Positions 1 through 8,358 of a stretch of 64,000 nt of DNA are shown here, one piece after another. Below the pieces are notes generated by a model. It was not told the origin of the DNA. It ran no database searches and saw nothing but the letters and a program-made list of their open reading frames with translations. A program made the translations under genes and the position numbers. The stretch spans positions 1-64,000 of the forward strand of contig CAKRPS010000003.1 of NCBI GenBank assembly GCA_934385475.1, written 5' to 3'. The stretch's first letter is position 1. Each line of letters starts with the position of its first letter. This stretch comes from an uncultured Lachnospiraceae bacterium. GTDB taxonomy: Bacteria; Bacillota; Clostridia; Lachnospirales; Lachnospiraceae.

Positions 1-388
1 GCCCTTTTCCGTAAATCTGTTTATCGCATACCGGCGCTGTCACCGACACCTTACGAAACTCTTCCCGCTGCGTGATGTCTGAAATATGGATCTCTACCTT
101 AGGCACAACGATACTTGCCAGCGCATCCCGGATCGCATAACTGTAATGTGTATATGCCCCCGGATTGATGACAATTCCTTCTGTTCCATCGAAATAGGAA
201 TCCTGGATACGGTCTATGATGGCTCCCTCATGGTTGCTCTGGAATACCTCGATCGTGCAGTTTTCCTTCTGCCCCTTCTCTGCGATCATCTGCAGCAGAT
301 AATCATAATCCTGTGTTCCATACACATTTTTTTCACGAATCCCCAGAAAATTAAGGTTGGGACCGTTGATCACCAGTAATTTCATCAT
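1..388 (-). CDS. aroQ: 3-dehydroquinate dehydratase, type II (3' end outside window)
   Basis: Third step of the shikimate pathway: dehydration of 3-dehydroquinate to 3-dehydroshikimate by a small cytosolic type II enzyme. The visible 129 codons start MMKLLVINGPNLNFLG and contain the active-site Tyr loop (GIREKNVYG), the NPGAYTHYS substrate-binding motif and SDITQREEFR. All are hallmarks of the family, whose usual length is about 145 residues, so only the last residues are missing at the window edge. Two ATGs (388 and 385) follow a GAGG ribosome binding site; 388 is used here. It is the last visible gene of a leftward yqeG-aroE-aroK-aroQ group. Confidence 0.95.
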   Translation of the reverse strand, partial: MMKLLVINGPNLNFLGIREKNVYGTQDYDYLLQMIAEKGQKENCTIEVFQSNHEGAIIDRIQDSYFDGTEGIVINPGAYTHYSYAIRDALASIVVPKVEIHISDITQREEFRKVSVTAPVCDKQIYGKG

Positions 389-467
389 TTAATCCTCATT
401 TCTGCGCACGTTCTTTGTGCATATCCGCTTTGTGTCAGGTGCGCTCAGACACTGATTTTCACTTTTC

Positions 468-980
468 TTATGCCTCTGATACCGCCTGCGCGATCTCTTC
501 TAATATCTCATCAAATTCTTTTCCATCCACATCAATGATCACATCTGCCGCCATCTCATAAAGTGGTGCTCTTTTTTTCATCAGTTCCGTGATCCTCTCA
601 AGTGGGTCTGCCCCCTGCAAAAGAGGACGGCTGGTATCATTTTTCAGCCTGCCATAGATGGTCTTTGGCGTAGCTCTCAGATAAACCACTTTTCCAATCT
701 CATGCAGCAGCTCCCTGTTCCGTTCTCTCATAGGAAGCCCGCCTCCAACCGAGATCACCTTATCCTTCACTGTCTTCTGCATTCTCTCAAGACAGCTTGT
801 CTCCATCTGCCGGAAGCATTCTTCACCGTCCTGTGCAAAAATATCAGAGATACTCCGTTTTTCAACCCGTTCGATCTCCTTGTCTGTATCGATCACAGGC
901 TGTCTGAGACGATAGGACAGTTTGAGTCCGACTGTACTTTTGCCACATCCCATAAAGCCGATCAAGATTACATTGCTCAT
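468..980 (-). CDS. aroK: Shikimate kinase
   Basis: ATP-dependent phosphorylation of shikimate to shikimate 3-phosphate. The 170-residue length is normal. The N-terminal P-loop reads GFMGCGKST (about residues 8-16). The DTD shikimate-binding motif follows (VIDTDKEIE), then GGG with a following Arg/Pro (SVGGGLPMRER) and the lid-region Arg residues (NDTSRPLL). It lies 18 bp downstream of aroE on the same strand, consistent with one aromatic-pathway transcript. Confidence 0.95.
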   Translation of the reverse strand: MSNVILIGFMGCGKSTVGLKLSYRLRQPVIDTDKEIERVEKRSISDIFAQDGEECFRQMETSCLERMQKTVKDKVISVGGGLPMRERNRELLHEIGKVVYLRATPKTIYGRLKNDTSRPLLQGADPLERITELMKKRAPLYEMAADVIIDVDGKEFDEILEEIAQAVSEA

Positions 981-998
981 CTTTTGTTTCCACTCCCG

Positions 999-1871
999 TC
1001 AGTCCTGTACAAAATGCTTTTTCAGCCTGTCGTAAACCTCTGATACCTCTTTTTCCGGAACCTCTATCTGATTCCAGAGTTCATAGGCAATGACTCCCTG
1101 ATATAAAAGCATCTTGAGTCCATTGTATGCCTGTTCCCCCGTTTCTCTGACAAGCCGCATGAATTTCGTCTCCCACGGACTGTATATCAGGTCAAAACCG
1201 GTATGTACCTTCTGATAAAACTCAGGATCCTCTATCACGACCTCGTCATCATGTGGGGAAAGTCCAACCGAAGTCCCCTGAATCGCCAGATATTTTCCAT
1301 CCGGTATTGTCCTGTGATCCTGTAGCTGCATGGGGCTGATGATCTCCCGTCCGGCAGCCTTATTTACCTCGTCCGCCACGATCCCGGCCTTGTTCACCGT
1401 CCGGTTCAGCAGATACACTCTCTTCGCTCCTTTTGCAGCACACAGAAAAGCTACCGCCCTGGCTGCGCCGCCCGCACCGAGAAGGATGATCTCCTCCCCT
1501 TCTATTCTGATATTCTCCGCAAGCATAGCCCGGTACAACCCTTCCATATCGGTATTGTATCCTTTATAGCCACCGGATACCCTGACAAGCGTGTTCACCG
1601 CACCAATCTGCTCTGCAAGCGGGTCAATCTCTTTCAGGCAGGCGATCACTTCGCTCTTGTAGGGAACCGTCACATTAAGTCCCAGAATATTCAACGCCTG
1701 CGCACCGGCCACCGCCTCTGCGATCTGCCCCTTCTGCACAAGAAACGGCACATATACCAGATTGTGTCCTCTTTTCTCCGCCAGAGTATTGTGTATGACC
1801 GGTGAAAGGGTATGCTCCACCGGATTGCCGATCAATCCGCATACCCTGGTCTTTCCGTCAATTTCTTTCAT
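999..1871 (-). CDS. aroE: Shikimate dehydrogenase
   Basis: NADP-dependent reduction of 3-dehydroshikimate to shikimate. 290 residues from the chosen ATG at 1871, which has GGAG seven bases upstream; a longer frame to 1901 has no supporting site. Visible motifs: HTLSPVIHN (shikimate-binding Ser residues), NVTVPYK (catalytic Lys), NTD, the nucleotide-binding GAGGAARAVAF near residue 125, and the C-terminal YNGLKMLLYQG. The start lies 14 bp inside the end of the upstream phosphatase gene, suggesting translational coupling. Confidence 0.95.
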   Translation of the reverse strand: MKEIDGKTRVCGLIGNPVEHTLSPVIHNTLAEKRGHNLVYVPFLVQKGQIAEAVAGAQALNILGLNVTVPYKSEVIACLKEIDPLAEQIGAVNTLVRVSGGYKGYNTDMEGLYRAMLAENIRIEGEEIILLGAGGAARAVAFLCAAKGAKRVYLLNRTVNKAGIVADEVNKAAGREIISPMQLQDHRTIPDGKYLAIQGTSVGLSPHDDEVVIEDPEFYQKVHTGFDLIYSPWETKFMRLVRETGEQAYNGLKMLLYQGVIAYELWNQIEVPEKEVSEVYDRLKKHFVQD

Positions 1872-2403
1872 TTCTGTTCTCCATTTCGTGAATTGCAGCA
1901 TATTTTCCGCTGTGTTTATAAAAAACCAGTACGATCCATTCCAGCCTGCGTTTTAATATGATCTGTATTTCCTCTTTCGGATGGATCGGTTTCACCAGTA
2001 TCGACCAGATCCCGGCTCTTTTGGCTCCCCATACATCCGTAAACAACTGATCCCCCACAAAAACGGTAGTCTGACTGTCCGTTCCCATGCGTTTCATCGC
2101 CTCCGCATATCCTTTCCGGGATGGCTTCCCTGCCTTATAGATATACTGGCTGTGTACCCGGTCATTAAACATCTTCACCCGGGGCTCTTTATTGTTGGAC
2201 AACAACATGCTCTGAAAACCAATTCTCCGTAGCCTGTCAAACAGTTCCACGCTGCGTTCGTCAGCAGGCGCGCTATGCGGAACCAGTGTATTGTCAATGT
2301 CAAAAATAATTCCCCGGTATCCTTCTTTATACAGAGCTTCAAAATCTATCTCATAGGTAGAATTCAACCATTCATTCGGGTAAAACGTGTCCAGAAGTCC
2401 CAT
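1858..2403 (-). CDS. yqeG: YqeG-family HAD phosphatase
   Basis: Haloacid-dehalogenase superfamily phosphatase of the YqeG (HAD-IIIA) type; the physiological substrate is not known. The nucleophile motif is DIDNTLV near residue 33, motif II is LLSNN, and the acidic motif is FVGDQLFTDVWGAK. A start at 2403 (MGLLDTFYPNEW, 181 aa) matches the usual family N-terminus; an upstream ATG at 2445 would add 14 unlikely residues directly against a terminator hairpin. It leads the leftward aroE-aroK-aroQ group and overlaps aroE. Confidence 0.88.
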   Translation of the reverse strand: MGLLDTFYPNEWLNSTYEIDFEALYKEGYRGIIFDIDNTLVPHSAPADERSVELFDRLRRIGFQSMLLSNNKEPRVKMFNDRVHSQYIYKAGKPSRKGYAEAMKRMGTDSQTTVFVGDQLFTDVWGAKRAGIWSILVKPIHPKEEIQIILKRRLEWIVLVFYKHSGKYAAIHEMENRNERN

Positions 2404-2440
2404 GACTTTCCGTACTCCAATCTTCTTTTTGTCTCCAATC

Positions 2441-2470
2441 ATCATAACAAAACCCCTTGCCGCAACGCAA
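2441..2470 (-). promoter_or_regulatory. Possible promoter for yqeG-aroEKQ
   Basis: On the minus strand TTGCGT (2465-2470) and TATGAT (2441-2446) are separated by 18 bp, placing a start site about 25-30 bases before the chosen yqeG ATG. The -35 element lies inside the preceding terminator hairpin, so this is a weak call. Confidence 0.3.
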
Positions 2471-2478
2471 GGGGTTTT
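2449..2478 (-). terminator. Intrinsic terminator between nrdR-side genes and yqeG
   Basis: Perfect 12-bp stem (AAAACCCCTTGC / GCAAGGGGTTTT) with a 6-base loop. It is followed on the minus strand by T-rich sequence and separates the nrdR side from the yqeG-aro group. Confidence 0.75.
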
Positions 2479-2510
2479 CTAAAACTCTTATCTGAGAAGT
2501 ATTCTTATGT

Positions 2511-2705
2511 TCACTGTTTGCGGAACACCGTTCCGTCCTCGGAATTTTCCAGCAATCCGTCAACATGACCGACAAAGTACTGATAGCCCTGCAGGATCTG
2601 ATCCCGCTTCATATCCGAAATGGCCTTCTGCACATCCAGTTGATCCAGGTCGCTGTCCTTTCCGATATAGGCAAAGGATTCCTCTTTATTAAACTTCAGC
2701 GATAT
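2511..2705 (-). CDS. Small hypothetical ORF, about 64 codons, no normal start codon
   Basis: Open frame downstream of nrdR encoding a charged peptide containing KEESFAYIGKDSDLDQLD and ending VFRKQ. Between the upstream stop (2718-2720) and the conserved-looking part there is no ATG, GTG or TTG. The best-placed codon is ATA at 2705, with GGAA about six bases upstream. I do not recognise a family. It may be a real gene whose ATG mutated to ATA, or a non-coding stretch. It sits between nrdR and a terminator on the same strand, which favours co-transcription with nrdR. Confidence 0.4.
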   Translation of the reverse strand: MSLKFNKEESFAYIGKDSDLDQLDVQKAISDMKRDQILQGYQYFVGHVDGLLENSEDGTVFRKQ

Positions 2706-2779
2706 ATTTCTTTCCTTTTATTCTGCATCAAACATAATATACATCGGCATACACCGTTTTTCTCTTAACCGTGCTGTCC

Positions 2780-3232
2780 TTATTTATCAAGTACCTTTTT
2801 CAGTTCATCCATAAATGTATTGATGTCCTTAAATTCTCTGTAAACAGACGCAAAACGGACATAGGCAACCGCTTCGAGATCCTTCAGCTTATTCATGACA
2901 AGCTCACCGATCACCTGACTGGGAATCTCCTTTTCCTCCATATTGAAGATCTCCGTCTCCACCTCATCTACCAGCTGGTTGATCTGATTGACACTGATCG
3001 GTCGTTTGTGGCATGCACGTAAAACCCCGGCCTCAATTTTGGAACGGTCGTAGGTCTCGCGATTATTATCCTTTTTGATAATGATCAACGGTATGGTTTC
3101 TATTTTTTCATAGGTCGTGAAACGTTTGTCACACTCATCACATACCCTTCTTCTGCGGATAGAATTGTTCTCCTCCGCCGGACGGCTGTCAATTACTCTT
3201 GTGTTCTCATGGCCACAAAACGGACATTTCAT
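2780..3232 (-). CDS. nrdR: Transcriptional repressor NrdR
   Basis: ATP/dATP-sensing repressor of ribonucleotide reductase genes. 150 residues, the standard length. The N-terminal zinc ribbon reads MKCPFCGHENTRVIDSRP with a second Cys pair at VCDECDKRF. An ATP-cone domain follows (about residues 46-136), including the VIIKKD-type segment (PLIIIKKDNNRE) and the SVYREFKDI end. No ribonucleotide reductase gene is nearby in this window. Confidence 0.95.
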   Translation of the reverse strand: MKCPFCGHENTRVIDSRPAEENNSIRRRRVCDECDKRFTTYEKIETIPLIIIKKDNNRETYDRSKIEAGVLRACHKRPISVNQINQLVDEVETEIFNMEEKEIPSQVIGELVMNKLKDLEAVAYVRFASVYREFKDINTFMDELKKVLDK

Positions 3233-3377
3233 CTAAAAAATCCTCCTGCTCATCACCTTCTGTCGGCATAATTACCAATTACATTTATTATAGGGGGTTA
3301 AAAGAATTATGTCAACGATTTTATGGAAACTTCAAAATCCTTCTGAACCCTCACGGGCAGCTTCCACAAATGCAAAA

Positions 3378-3611
3378 TTACAGGCATATATCAACAATAA
3401 TAATATCCGGCCCTATCTGTTTGATATCCCTGTAGCAGATTACATAATCTGGCTGTGTTCCCAAGAGTCCACACCATTTATTACTGCCCGGAATAATCAG
3501 CTTGCAGATCTGACCGGTACATTCATCAAACTCAAAATCTGCCACTTTTCCAAGGCATTGGCAATTCTTGAGATTGATGACCTCTTTCTTTTTTAATTCA
3601 GAAAACAGCAT
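3378..3611 (-). CDS. YlmC/YmxH-family PRC-barrel protein
   Basis: 77-residue single-domain protein of the PRC-barrel YlmC/YmxH type, common in endospore formers; the function is not established. Start MLFSELKKKEVINL at 3611 has GGAGG five bases upstream. The pattern G.V.DFEFD...G.I..LIIPG...W.GL......Y.I....I..IG.DII.VD fits the family. Its ribosome binding site lies in the right arm of a long hairpin (see 3610-3666), so translation may be controlled by RNA structure. Confidence 0.8.
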   Translation of the reverse strand: MLFSELKKKEVINLKNCQCLGKVADFEFDECTGQICKLIIPGSNKWCGLLGTQPDYVICYRDIKQIGPDIIIVDICL

Positions 3612-3666
3612 AGGAACCTCCGGGGCTTTTTATTATTAAATGCCATTTCCCCAAAAAGGTTCCTAT
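3610..3666 (-). promoter_or_regulatory. Hairpin covering the ylmC ribosome binding site
   Basis: Perfect 10-bp inverted repeat (ATAGGAACCT at 3610-3619 and AGGTTCCTAT at 3657-3666), extended by GGGG/CCCC pairing. It fills the gap between the SH3 protein stop and the YlmC ATG. The GGAGG Shine-Dalgarno and the first base of the start codon fall in or next to the paired arm. Confidence 0.55.
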
Positions 3667-3670
3667 CTTC

Positions 3671-4513
3671 TTACTCTACCTTCACATAATCTGTATATAC
3701 ATAACCGTGCGTTCCGTCATCCAGAACAATCTCATACCAGTTACCGTCTCCGGCCGTTCCGACGCACTCGTAGGTTTCTCCGGCCTTCGCCACCTTGATG
3801 ACATTGGTTCCTGAAGTATTCGGATTATCCCGCACATTGACATTGGATACCACAGTAAGCAGCATCCGCGCCACCTCACCGTCACCGCCGTTTTCTTCTT
3901 CCTGACCTTCCGTCTCCTGTCCGGCTTCCTCAGCGGCCTGCTCATAATTCTTAGGCACATATTGCCTGTAAAAATGATATCCCAGAAGGATCACCAGAAG
4001 CAGCAGCACACAGCCGATCACTACTGTCATGATGGTCATGACATCTACTTTCCGGCCCTCTCCCTCTTCGTCGGTATCATCTTCATCATATTCCTCATCC
4101 TCGTAATCTACATCCTCATCATATTCATCCTCTTCGTAGTCGTCGTCCTCTTCCTCTTCGTGCTTTACATAGATGGGCTTTTTCGCAGCGGGTTTTCTGT
4201 GCTGCGTAGCGTTTTCCATTCTCTCACGGTCCCGCATCCGCTCTCTTGCACTTCCCATCTCGGCTTCCGTCTCGGAAAGAATATTCTGTTCGATCACTTC
4301 TATCGGAATATCCAGCGTATCCGTCTTTGGCTCCACAACAGCTTCTGCATCGCTGCCGTCGACAAGCCTTCCGCATTTATGGCAGAATTTTGTACCATCT
4401 CTCAGAACCGTCCCACAATCAGGACATTTTCTCTGCCGTACAACCTTCTGCCCGCATTTATTGCAGAACTGATCTGTATCCAGAAGTTCTGCTCCACAAT
4501 TCGTACACTTCAT
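3671..4513 (-). CDS. Zinc-ribbon, single-pass membrane protein with extracellular SH3 domain
   Basis: 280 residues. The N-terminus has two zinc ribbons (CTNCGAELLDTDQFCNKCG, then CPDCGTVLRDGTKFCHKCG). A long acidic Asp/Glu/Tyr-rich linker follows (about 118-155), then one transmembrane helix (VMTIMTVVIGCVLLLLVILL, about 158-180). The C-terminal bacterial SH3 domain includes VNVRDNPNTSGTNVIKVAKAG and GYVYTDYVKVE. Cytoplasmic ribbons with an outside SH3b suggest a sensor or anchor touching the cell wall. Similar ribbon/SH3 proteins are common in Lachnospiraceae; the exact role is unknown. Confidence 0.75.
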   Translation of the reverse strand: MKCTNCGAELLDTDQFCNKCGQKVVRQRKCPDCGTVLRDGTKFCHKCGRLVDGSDAEAVVEPKTDTLDIPIEVIEQNILSETEAEMGSARERMRDRERMENATQHRKPAAKKPIYVKHEEEEDDDYEEDEYDEDVDYEDEEYDEDDTDEEGEGRKVDVMTIMTVVIGCVLLLLVILLGYHFYRQYVPKNYEQAAEEAGQETEGQEEENGGDGEVARMLLTVVSNVNVRDNPNTSGTNVIKVAKAGETYECVGTAGDGNWYEIVLDDGTHGYVYTDYVKVE

Positions 4514-4652
4514 GAGTATCTCACTCCCAACTGTCTTTCTCTTATCTACCTAATGTACCAAAAAAAGATTCTTTTGTAAATTGAATAATTTATCCGCTTA
4601 TGAGCATCCTTTAAATTAGCATAACCGAAAATTGGAAAGGTCAGGTGTTCAA

Positions 4653-5432
4653 ATGATTCAGGGAAAAGTAGAAATATGCGGTGTCAACACAGCCAAACTC
4701 CCGCTCTTAAAGAATGCAGAAAAAGAAGAATTATTTAAAAGAATCGATGCCGGAGACAAAGCTGCCCGCACAGAATACATCAACGGAAATCTCCGTCTGG
4801 TTCTGAGTGTTATCAAGCGTTTTCACTCCAGCAATGAAAATGTGGACGACCTGTTCCAGATCGGCTGTATCGGTCTGATCAAGGCCATCGACAATTTTGA
4901 CAGTTCCTTAAATGTCAAGTTCTCAACCTATGCGGTTCCTATGATAACGGGCGAGATCAAACGTTATCTCCGCGATCTGAGCAGTATCCGGGTTTCGCGC
5001 TCTCTGAAGGATACCGCCTACAAGGCCATCTATGCCAGATAACAGCTCACACGCAAAAATGCCAAAGAACCGACTGTGACCGAGATCGCCACAGAGATCG
5101 GCGTATCACAGGAGGACATCGTCTATGCCATGGATGCGATCCAAAGCCCTATGAGTCTGTATGAGCCTGTCTACACCGACGGCGGCGACACCCTCTATGT
5201 CATGGATCAGATCAGCGACAAGAAAAGCCGTGAAGATATCTGGGTCGAACATCTCTCCTTAAGCGAAGCGATGAAACGCCTGAATGAACGGGAATATGAA
5301 ATCATCTCCCTCCGTTTCTTTGAGGGCAGAACCCAGATGGAGGTTGCCGAAAAAATCGGCATCTCACAGGCGCAGGTATCCAGGCTTGAAAAGAACGCGC
5401 TCAGGACCATGAGGCTGTATCTCACCGCCTAG
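4653..5432 (+). pseudogene. sigG: Sporulation sigma factor SigG with in-frame stop
   Basis: Forespore-specific late sigma factor. The frame from ATG 4653 encodes MIQGKVEICGVNTAKLPLL and region 2 (NVDDLFQIGCIGLIKAIDNF). At codon 130 (5040-5042) it meets TAA between DTAYKAIYAR and QLTRKNAKEP. The same frame continues without further stops through region 3 and region 4 (GISQAQVSRLEKNALR) to 5432. Recalled B. subtilis SigG has Glu at this point (REQL), so GAA to TAA is the simplest event. RDLSSIRV and MITGEI also deviate from the recalled SigG consensus, hinting at relaxed selection. The 129-residue product would lack the -35-binding region. A sequencing error cannot be excluded. Confidence 0.85.
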
Positions 5433-5436
5433 CAGC

Positions 5437-7437
5437 TCACTCCTCCTGAAAATCCGCCACCTCATAGGACAGCGTAATATCTTTTCCCCCATACAGCTTA
5501 AAATAATTCTGTATGATACGATCCGTCACAATACGGATATTCTCATTTTCCGTTCCAAGAAGAACTACCAGGAACTGTGAACTGCTGTACCTCGTTCCTA
5601 CATCCACACCACGGAGCGATTTGCAGATCGCCTGTTCCATACATTGCATCGCCATCTCCATGCGCTCCAGCATAACCTCGCTTCCGTCCGATGAAAACAG
5701 GGTGAACAACAGCATCTGCATTTTCTGGTTGCTTCTTTTAGAAAAATGGGATACAAAGTCATAAATATGACCAAACTCGCCATAATCGATCTGAAAAGCT
5801 CCCTTGTAGGAGTTCTGGTTCTTGACAATATCAACCACCTTTTGCAGATCGCCTTTGGACTGTTCGGGCGTTCTCGCGATTCCGGTGCCATGATAGAATC
5901 CGTAATGGATACTGCGATTCTGTTTTACAAAATAGAGCGCCTTGTCCGCCCTGCGGTATAACTCCGCATAATCCCTTCCATCGCATCCTGAAAGGCTCAT
6001 ACCAATGGACAGATCTGTCTCCTGCAAGATCTCTGATTCCTTCTGCTTCTTGGCAAACGCTTCCAGAATCTCCTTCGCCTTATCGACAGCCGTAGATTTC
6101 TCTCCGACTCCCTCCATGAAAAAGATGAATTCGTCTCCTCCGGACCGGCACAGGATATAGTTGCTGCAGACATCCTTGAGCACATCCGCGGTCAGCTTGA
6201 GGGCAAAATCCCCCGCCAGATGTCCATGCTCCTCATTGATCTGTTTAAAGTTATCCAAATCGATCAGCATCAGACATCCGCCTCTGACACGAAGCGCTGC
6301 CTCTATTTCATGCTCACCCTTACGCTTGCTCAAAAGTCCTGTCAGATAATCAGTCGGTGCATCCAGAATACTCTGGTTGCTCATAACACTTCCGTAAATC
6401 TTTTCACTGTCAAAGATCGGCAGGGCCAGTTCTTCCTCTGCCATCCAATTCTTCTCCAGTGCCCCCTCTTCGATCAGTTCAATAAAAATATCAACCAGAT
6501 CCGGGTCCCACTGCGTTCCTTTTCCTTTGCGCAGCTCATTCATCACGGCCTCATCCTGAAGCCTGCTGCGATACACCCGGTTGCTTGTCATAGCATCATA
6601 GGAATCCACAAGTCCGATCACTCTGGCCACAAGGGGAATGGATTCCCCTTTCAGTCCTTCCGGGTATCCCTTGCCATCATAACGTTCATGATGGTACTTC
6701 GCACCCATACTGATATTCGGGAACATCTTGAAATCCTTCAGAATTTCTGCTCCCATGATCGTATGCCCCTTGATCAGCCGGAACTCCACATCCGTAAGCC
6801 GGAACGGTTTGTTCAAAACTGCATCCGGAACTCCGATCTTGCCGACATCATGCAGCATTGCTACATAATAAATATTCTGGATCTCCTCCTCGGACCATCC
6901 AAGTCGCTGCGCAACCATTTCCGCATACGCCGCAACACGCATGGAATGTCCTTTCGTATAATCGTCCTTCGCATCCACCGTATTGGCAATGGTCATGATC
7001 GCCTGGATCGTGATACGCTCCATCTCTTTTGTCTTTTCATCCAGACGTCTTTGCAGGTCACGGCGGTATTCATCCAGCTCAATGGTGCTCTTGATCCGGC
7101 TCATCATGATCTGCGGCTCAAAGGGCTTGGAAATAAAATCGCAGGCACCCATACTGAAGCACTCTACTTCCGTATCCGAACTGCGGTCTGCCGTCAGGAA
7201 GATCACCGGGATCTTACACCATTTCTTCTCCTGTTGCAGCCTTTTCATCACCTCAAATCCACTGATCTCAGGCATGTTGATATCAAGCAGGATCAGATCC
7301 GGCACATGTCTTTCCAGATACTTGTATGCCTGCTTCCCAGAATTCACTGCAACCACCTTATAATCATTTTCCAATAGCTTTTGTGCTGTGGATAATGTCA
7401 TTCTGTCATCATCGACAATTAAAATTATTTTCTTCAT
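5437..7437 (-). CDS. Response regulator with HD-GYP and GGDEF domains
   Basis: 666 residues from ATG 7437 (MKKIILIVDDDRMTLS). Receiver domain about 1-125, with acidic pair DDD, phospho-acceptor in LILLDINMPE and Lys in ISKPFE. HD-GYP domain about 145-310: HDVGKIGVPD, then HHERYDGKGYPEG. GGDEF domain about 365-500 with the signature SGGDEF. A further 150-residue C-terminal segment resembles a partial, non-canonical cyclase fold. It probably makes and breaks cyclic-di-GMP (or another cyclic dinucleotide) in response to a partner kinase that is not adjacent. It is convergent with sigG, 4 bp apart. Confidence 0.88.
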   Translation of the reverse strand: MKKIILIVDDDRMTLSTAQKLLENDYKVVAVNSGKQAYKYLERHVPDLILLDINMPEISGFEVMKRLQQEKKWCKIPVIFLTADRSSDTEVECFSMGACDFISKPFEPQIMMSRIKSTIELDEYRRDLQRRLDEKTKEMERITIQAIMTIANTVDAKDDYTKGHSMRVAAYAEMVAQRLGWSEEEIQNIYYVAMLHDVGKIGVPDAVLNKPFRLTDVEFRLIKGHTIMGAEILKDFKMFPNISMGAKYHHERYDGKGYPEGLKGESIPLVARVIGLVDSYDAMTSNRVYRSRLQDEAVMNELRKGKGTQWDPDLVDIFIELIEEGALEKNWMAEEELALPIFDSEKIYGSVMSNQSILDAPTDYLTGLLSKRKGEHEIEAALRVRGGCLMLIDLDNFKQINEEHGHLAGDFALKLTADVLKDVCSNYILCRSGGDEFIFFMEGVGEKSTAVDKAKEILEAFAKKQKESEILQETDLSIGMSLSGCDGRDYAELYRRADKALYFVKQNRSIHYGFYHGTGIARTPEQSKGDLQKVVDIVKNQNSYKGAFQIDYGEFGHIYDFVSHFSKRSNQKMQMLLFTLFSSDGSEVMLERMEMAMQCMEQAICKSLRGVDVGTRYSSSQFLVVLLGTENENIRIVTDRIIQNYFKLYGGKDITLSYEVADFQEE

Positions 7438-7474
7438 TCGCCCTCTCAATTACACATTTGCAAATTATAAGTGT

Positions 7475-7562
7475 CTATTCAGAGCTCCACTCGCCATATA
7501 AATCTGACACTCCGTATTTCTGCAAGCAGCAACAGAAGTCAAATCTGTATGGCTCTGAATAG
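7475..7562 (-). repeat. Long imperfect inverted repeat upstream of the HD-GYP regulator
   Basis: Perfect 11-bp arms CTATTCAGAGC (7475-7485) and GCTCTGAATAG (7552-7562), continued inward by about 11 of 15 matching bases after an 8-base bulge. It lies in the leader of the HD-GYP/GGDEF gene on the minus strand. Confidence 0.5.
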
Positions 7563-7579
7563 TTCTATACATATATGTA

Positions 7580-7605
7580 AATTTTACAACCATGACTGTA
7601 AAATT
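7580..7605 (-). terminator. Possible terminator after sigE
   Basis: Nine-base perfect arms (AATTTTACA at 7580-7588, TGTAAAATT at 7597-7605) four bases beyond the sigE stop. The stem is AT-rich and the T-run short, so termination would be weak. Confidence 0.4.
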
Positions 7606-7609
7606 GCAA

Positions 7610-8347
7610 TCAATTCTCCTTCATCATCTCTTTTTTCAGACGTTTCATGATCTTTTTCTCCAGTCGTGAAATATAAGACTGTGATATGCCGAGCAGTTCT
7701 GCGACTTCCTTCTGGGTCAGTTCCACACCATCCTTGTTTCCAAGTCCAAAGCGAAGCTTTATAATTGTCTGTTCCCGCGGTGTCAGTCTCGAGATTGCCT
7801 TGACCAGAAGCTTGCGTTCCACCTCATTTTCCAGATCCTTATAGATCACGTCTTCATCCGTTCCCAGAATATCAGATAACAACAGTTCATTGCCATCCCA
7901 ATCCACGTTGAGAGGTTCATCAATCGACACCTCCAGCTTGTGCTTATTATTTCTCCGCAGATACATCAGAATCTCGTTTTCGATACAACGCGAAGCATAG
8001 GTTGCCAGCTTGATATTTTTGTCCGGCTTAAAGGTATTGATAGACTTGATCAGTCCGATCGTTCCGATCGAGATCAGATCCTCCACCCCTACCCCGGTGT
8101 TATCAAATTTCTTCGCAATGTAGACAACCAGCCTCAGGTTATGCTCGATCAGAATCGATTTTGCTTCCTCCTCATATTCCGTTCCCAGATCACTTATAAT
8201 CTGATTCTCCTTTTCACTCTCAAGCGGTGGCGGCAACACCTCCGCTCCTCCTATATAATGAATCTCACCCTGTCCTGTTCTGAAAAAACGTTCCTTCTGA
8301 ACCATTCTGAATTGAATTTTTCCGGGAACTGCCACTTTTAAAACCAT
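7610..8347 (-). CDS. sigE: Sporulation sigma factor SigE precursor
   Basis: Early mother-cell sigma factor, made as an inactive precursor and cleaved by SpoIIGA. Start ATG 8347 ([13 protein letters not shown], 245 aa) has a strong GGAGGAG site overlapping the end of spoIIGA; the frame is open further upstream without support. A pro-region of about 30 residues precedes [14 protein letters not shown]. Region 2 reads [20 protein letters not shown] and [16 protein letters not shown]; region 4 reads [20 protein letters not shown]. No lesions are visible, in contrast to sigG. Confidence 0.95.
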   Translation of the reverse strand: MVLKVAVPGKIQFRMVQKERFFRTGQGEIHYIGGAEVLPPPLESEKENQIISDLGTEYEEEAKSILIEHNLRLVVYIAKKFDNTGVGVEDLISIGTIGLIKSINTFKPDKNIKLATYASRCIENEILMYLRRNNKHKLEVSIDEPLNVDWDGNELLLSDILGTDEDVIYKDLENEVERKLLVKAISRLTPREQTIIKLRFGLGNKDGVELTQKEVAELLGISQSYISRLEKKIMKRLKKEMMKEN

Positions 8348-8358
8348 CTTAACTCCTC

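Noticed and set aside
5030..5080. Programmed frameshift or recoding in sigG
   Set aside because: The frame is unchanged across the TAA and no slippery sequence, downstream structure or recoding context is visible; a simple nonsense mutation or sequence error is more likely.
6220..7377. 385-residue plus-strand ORF
   Set aside because: Antisense to the response-regulator/HD-GYP/GGDEF gene; no domain, no ribosome binding site.
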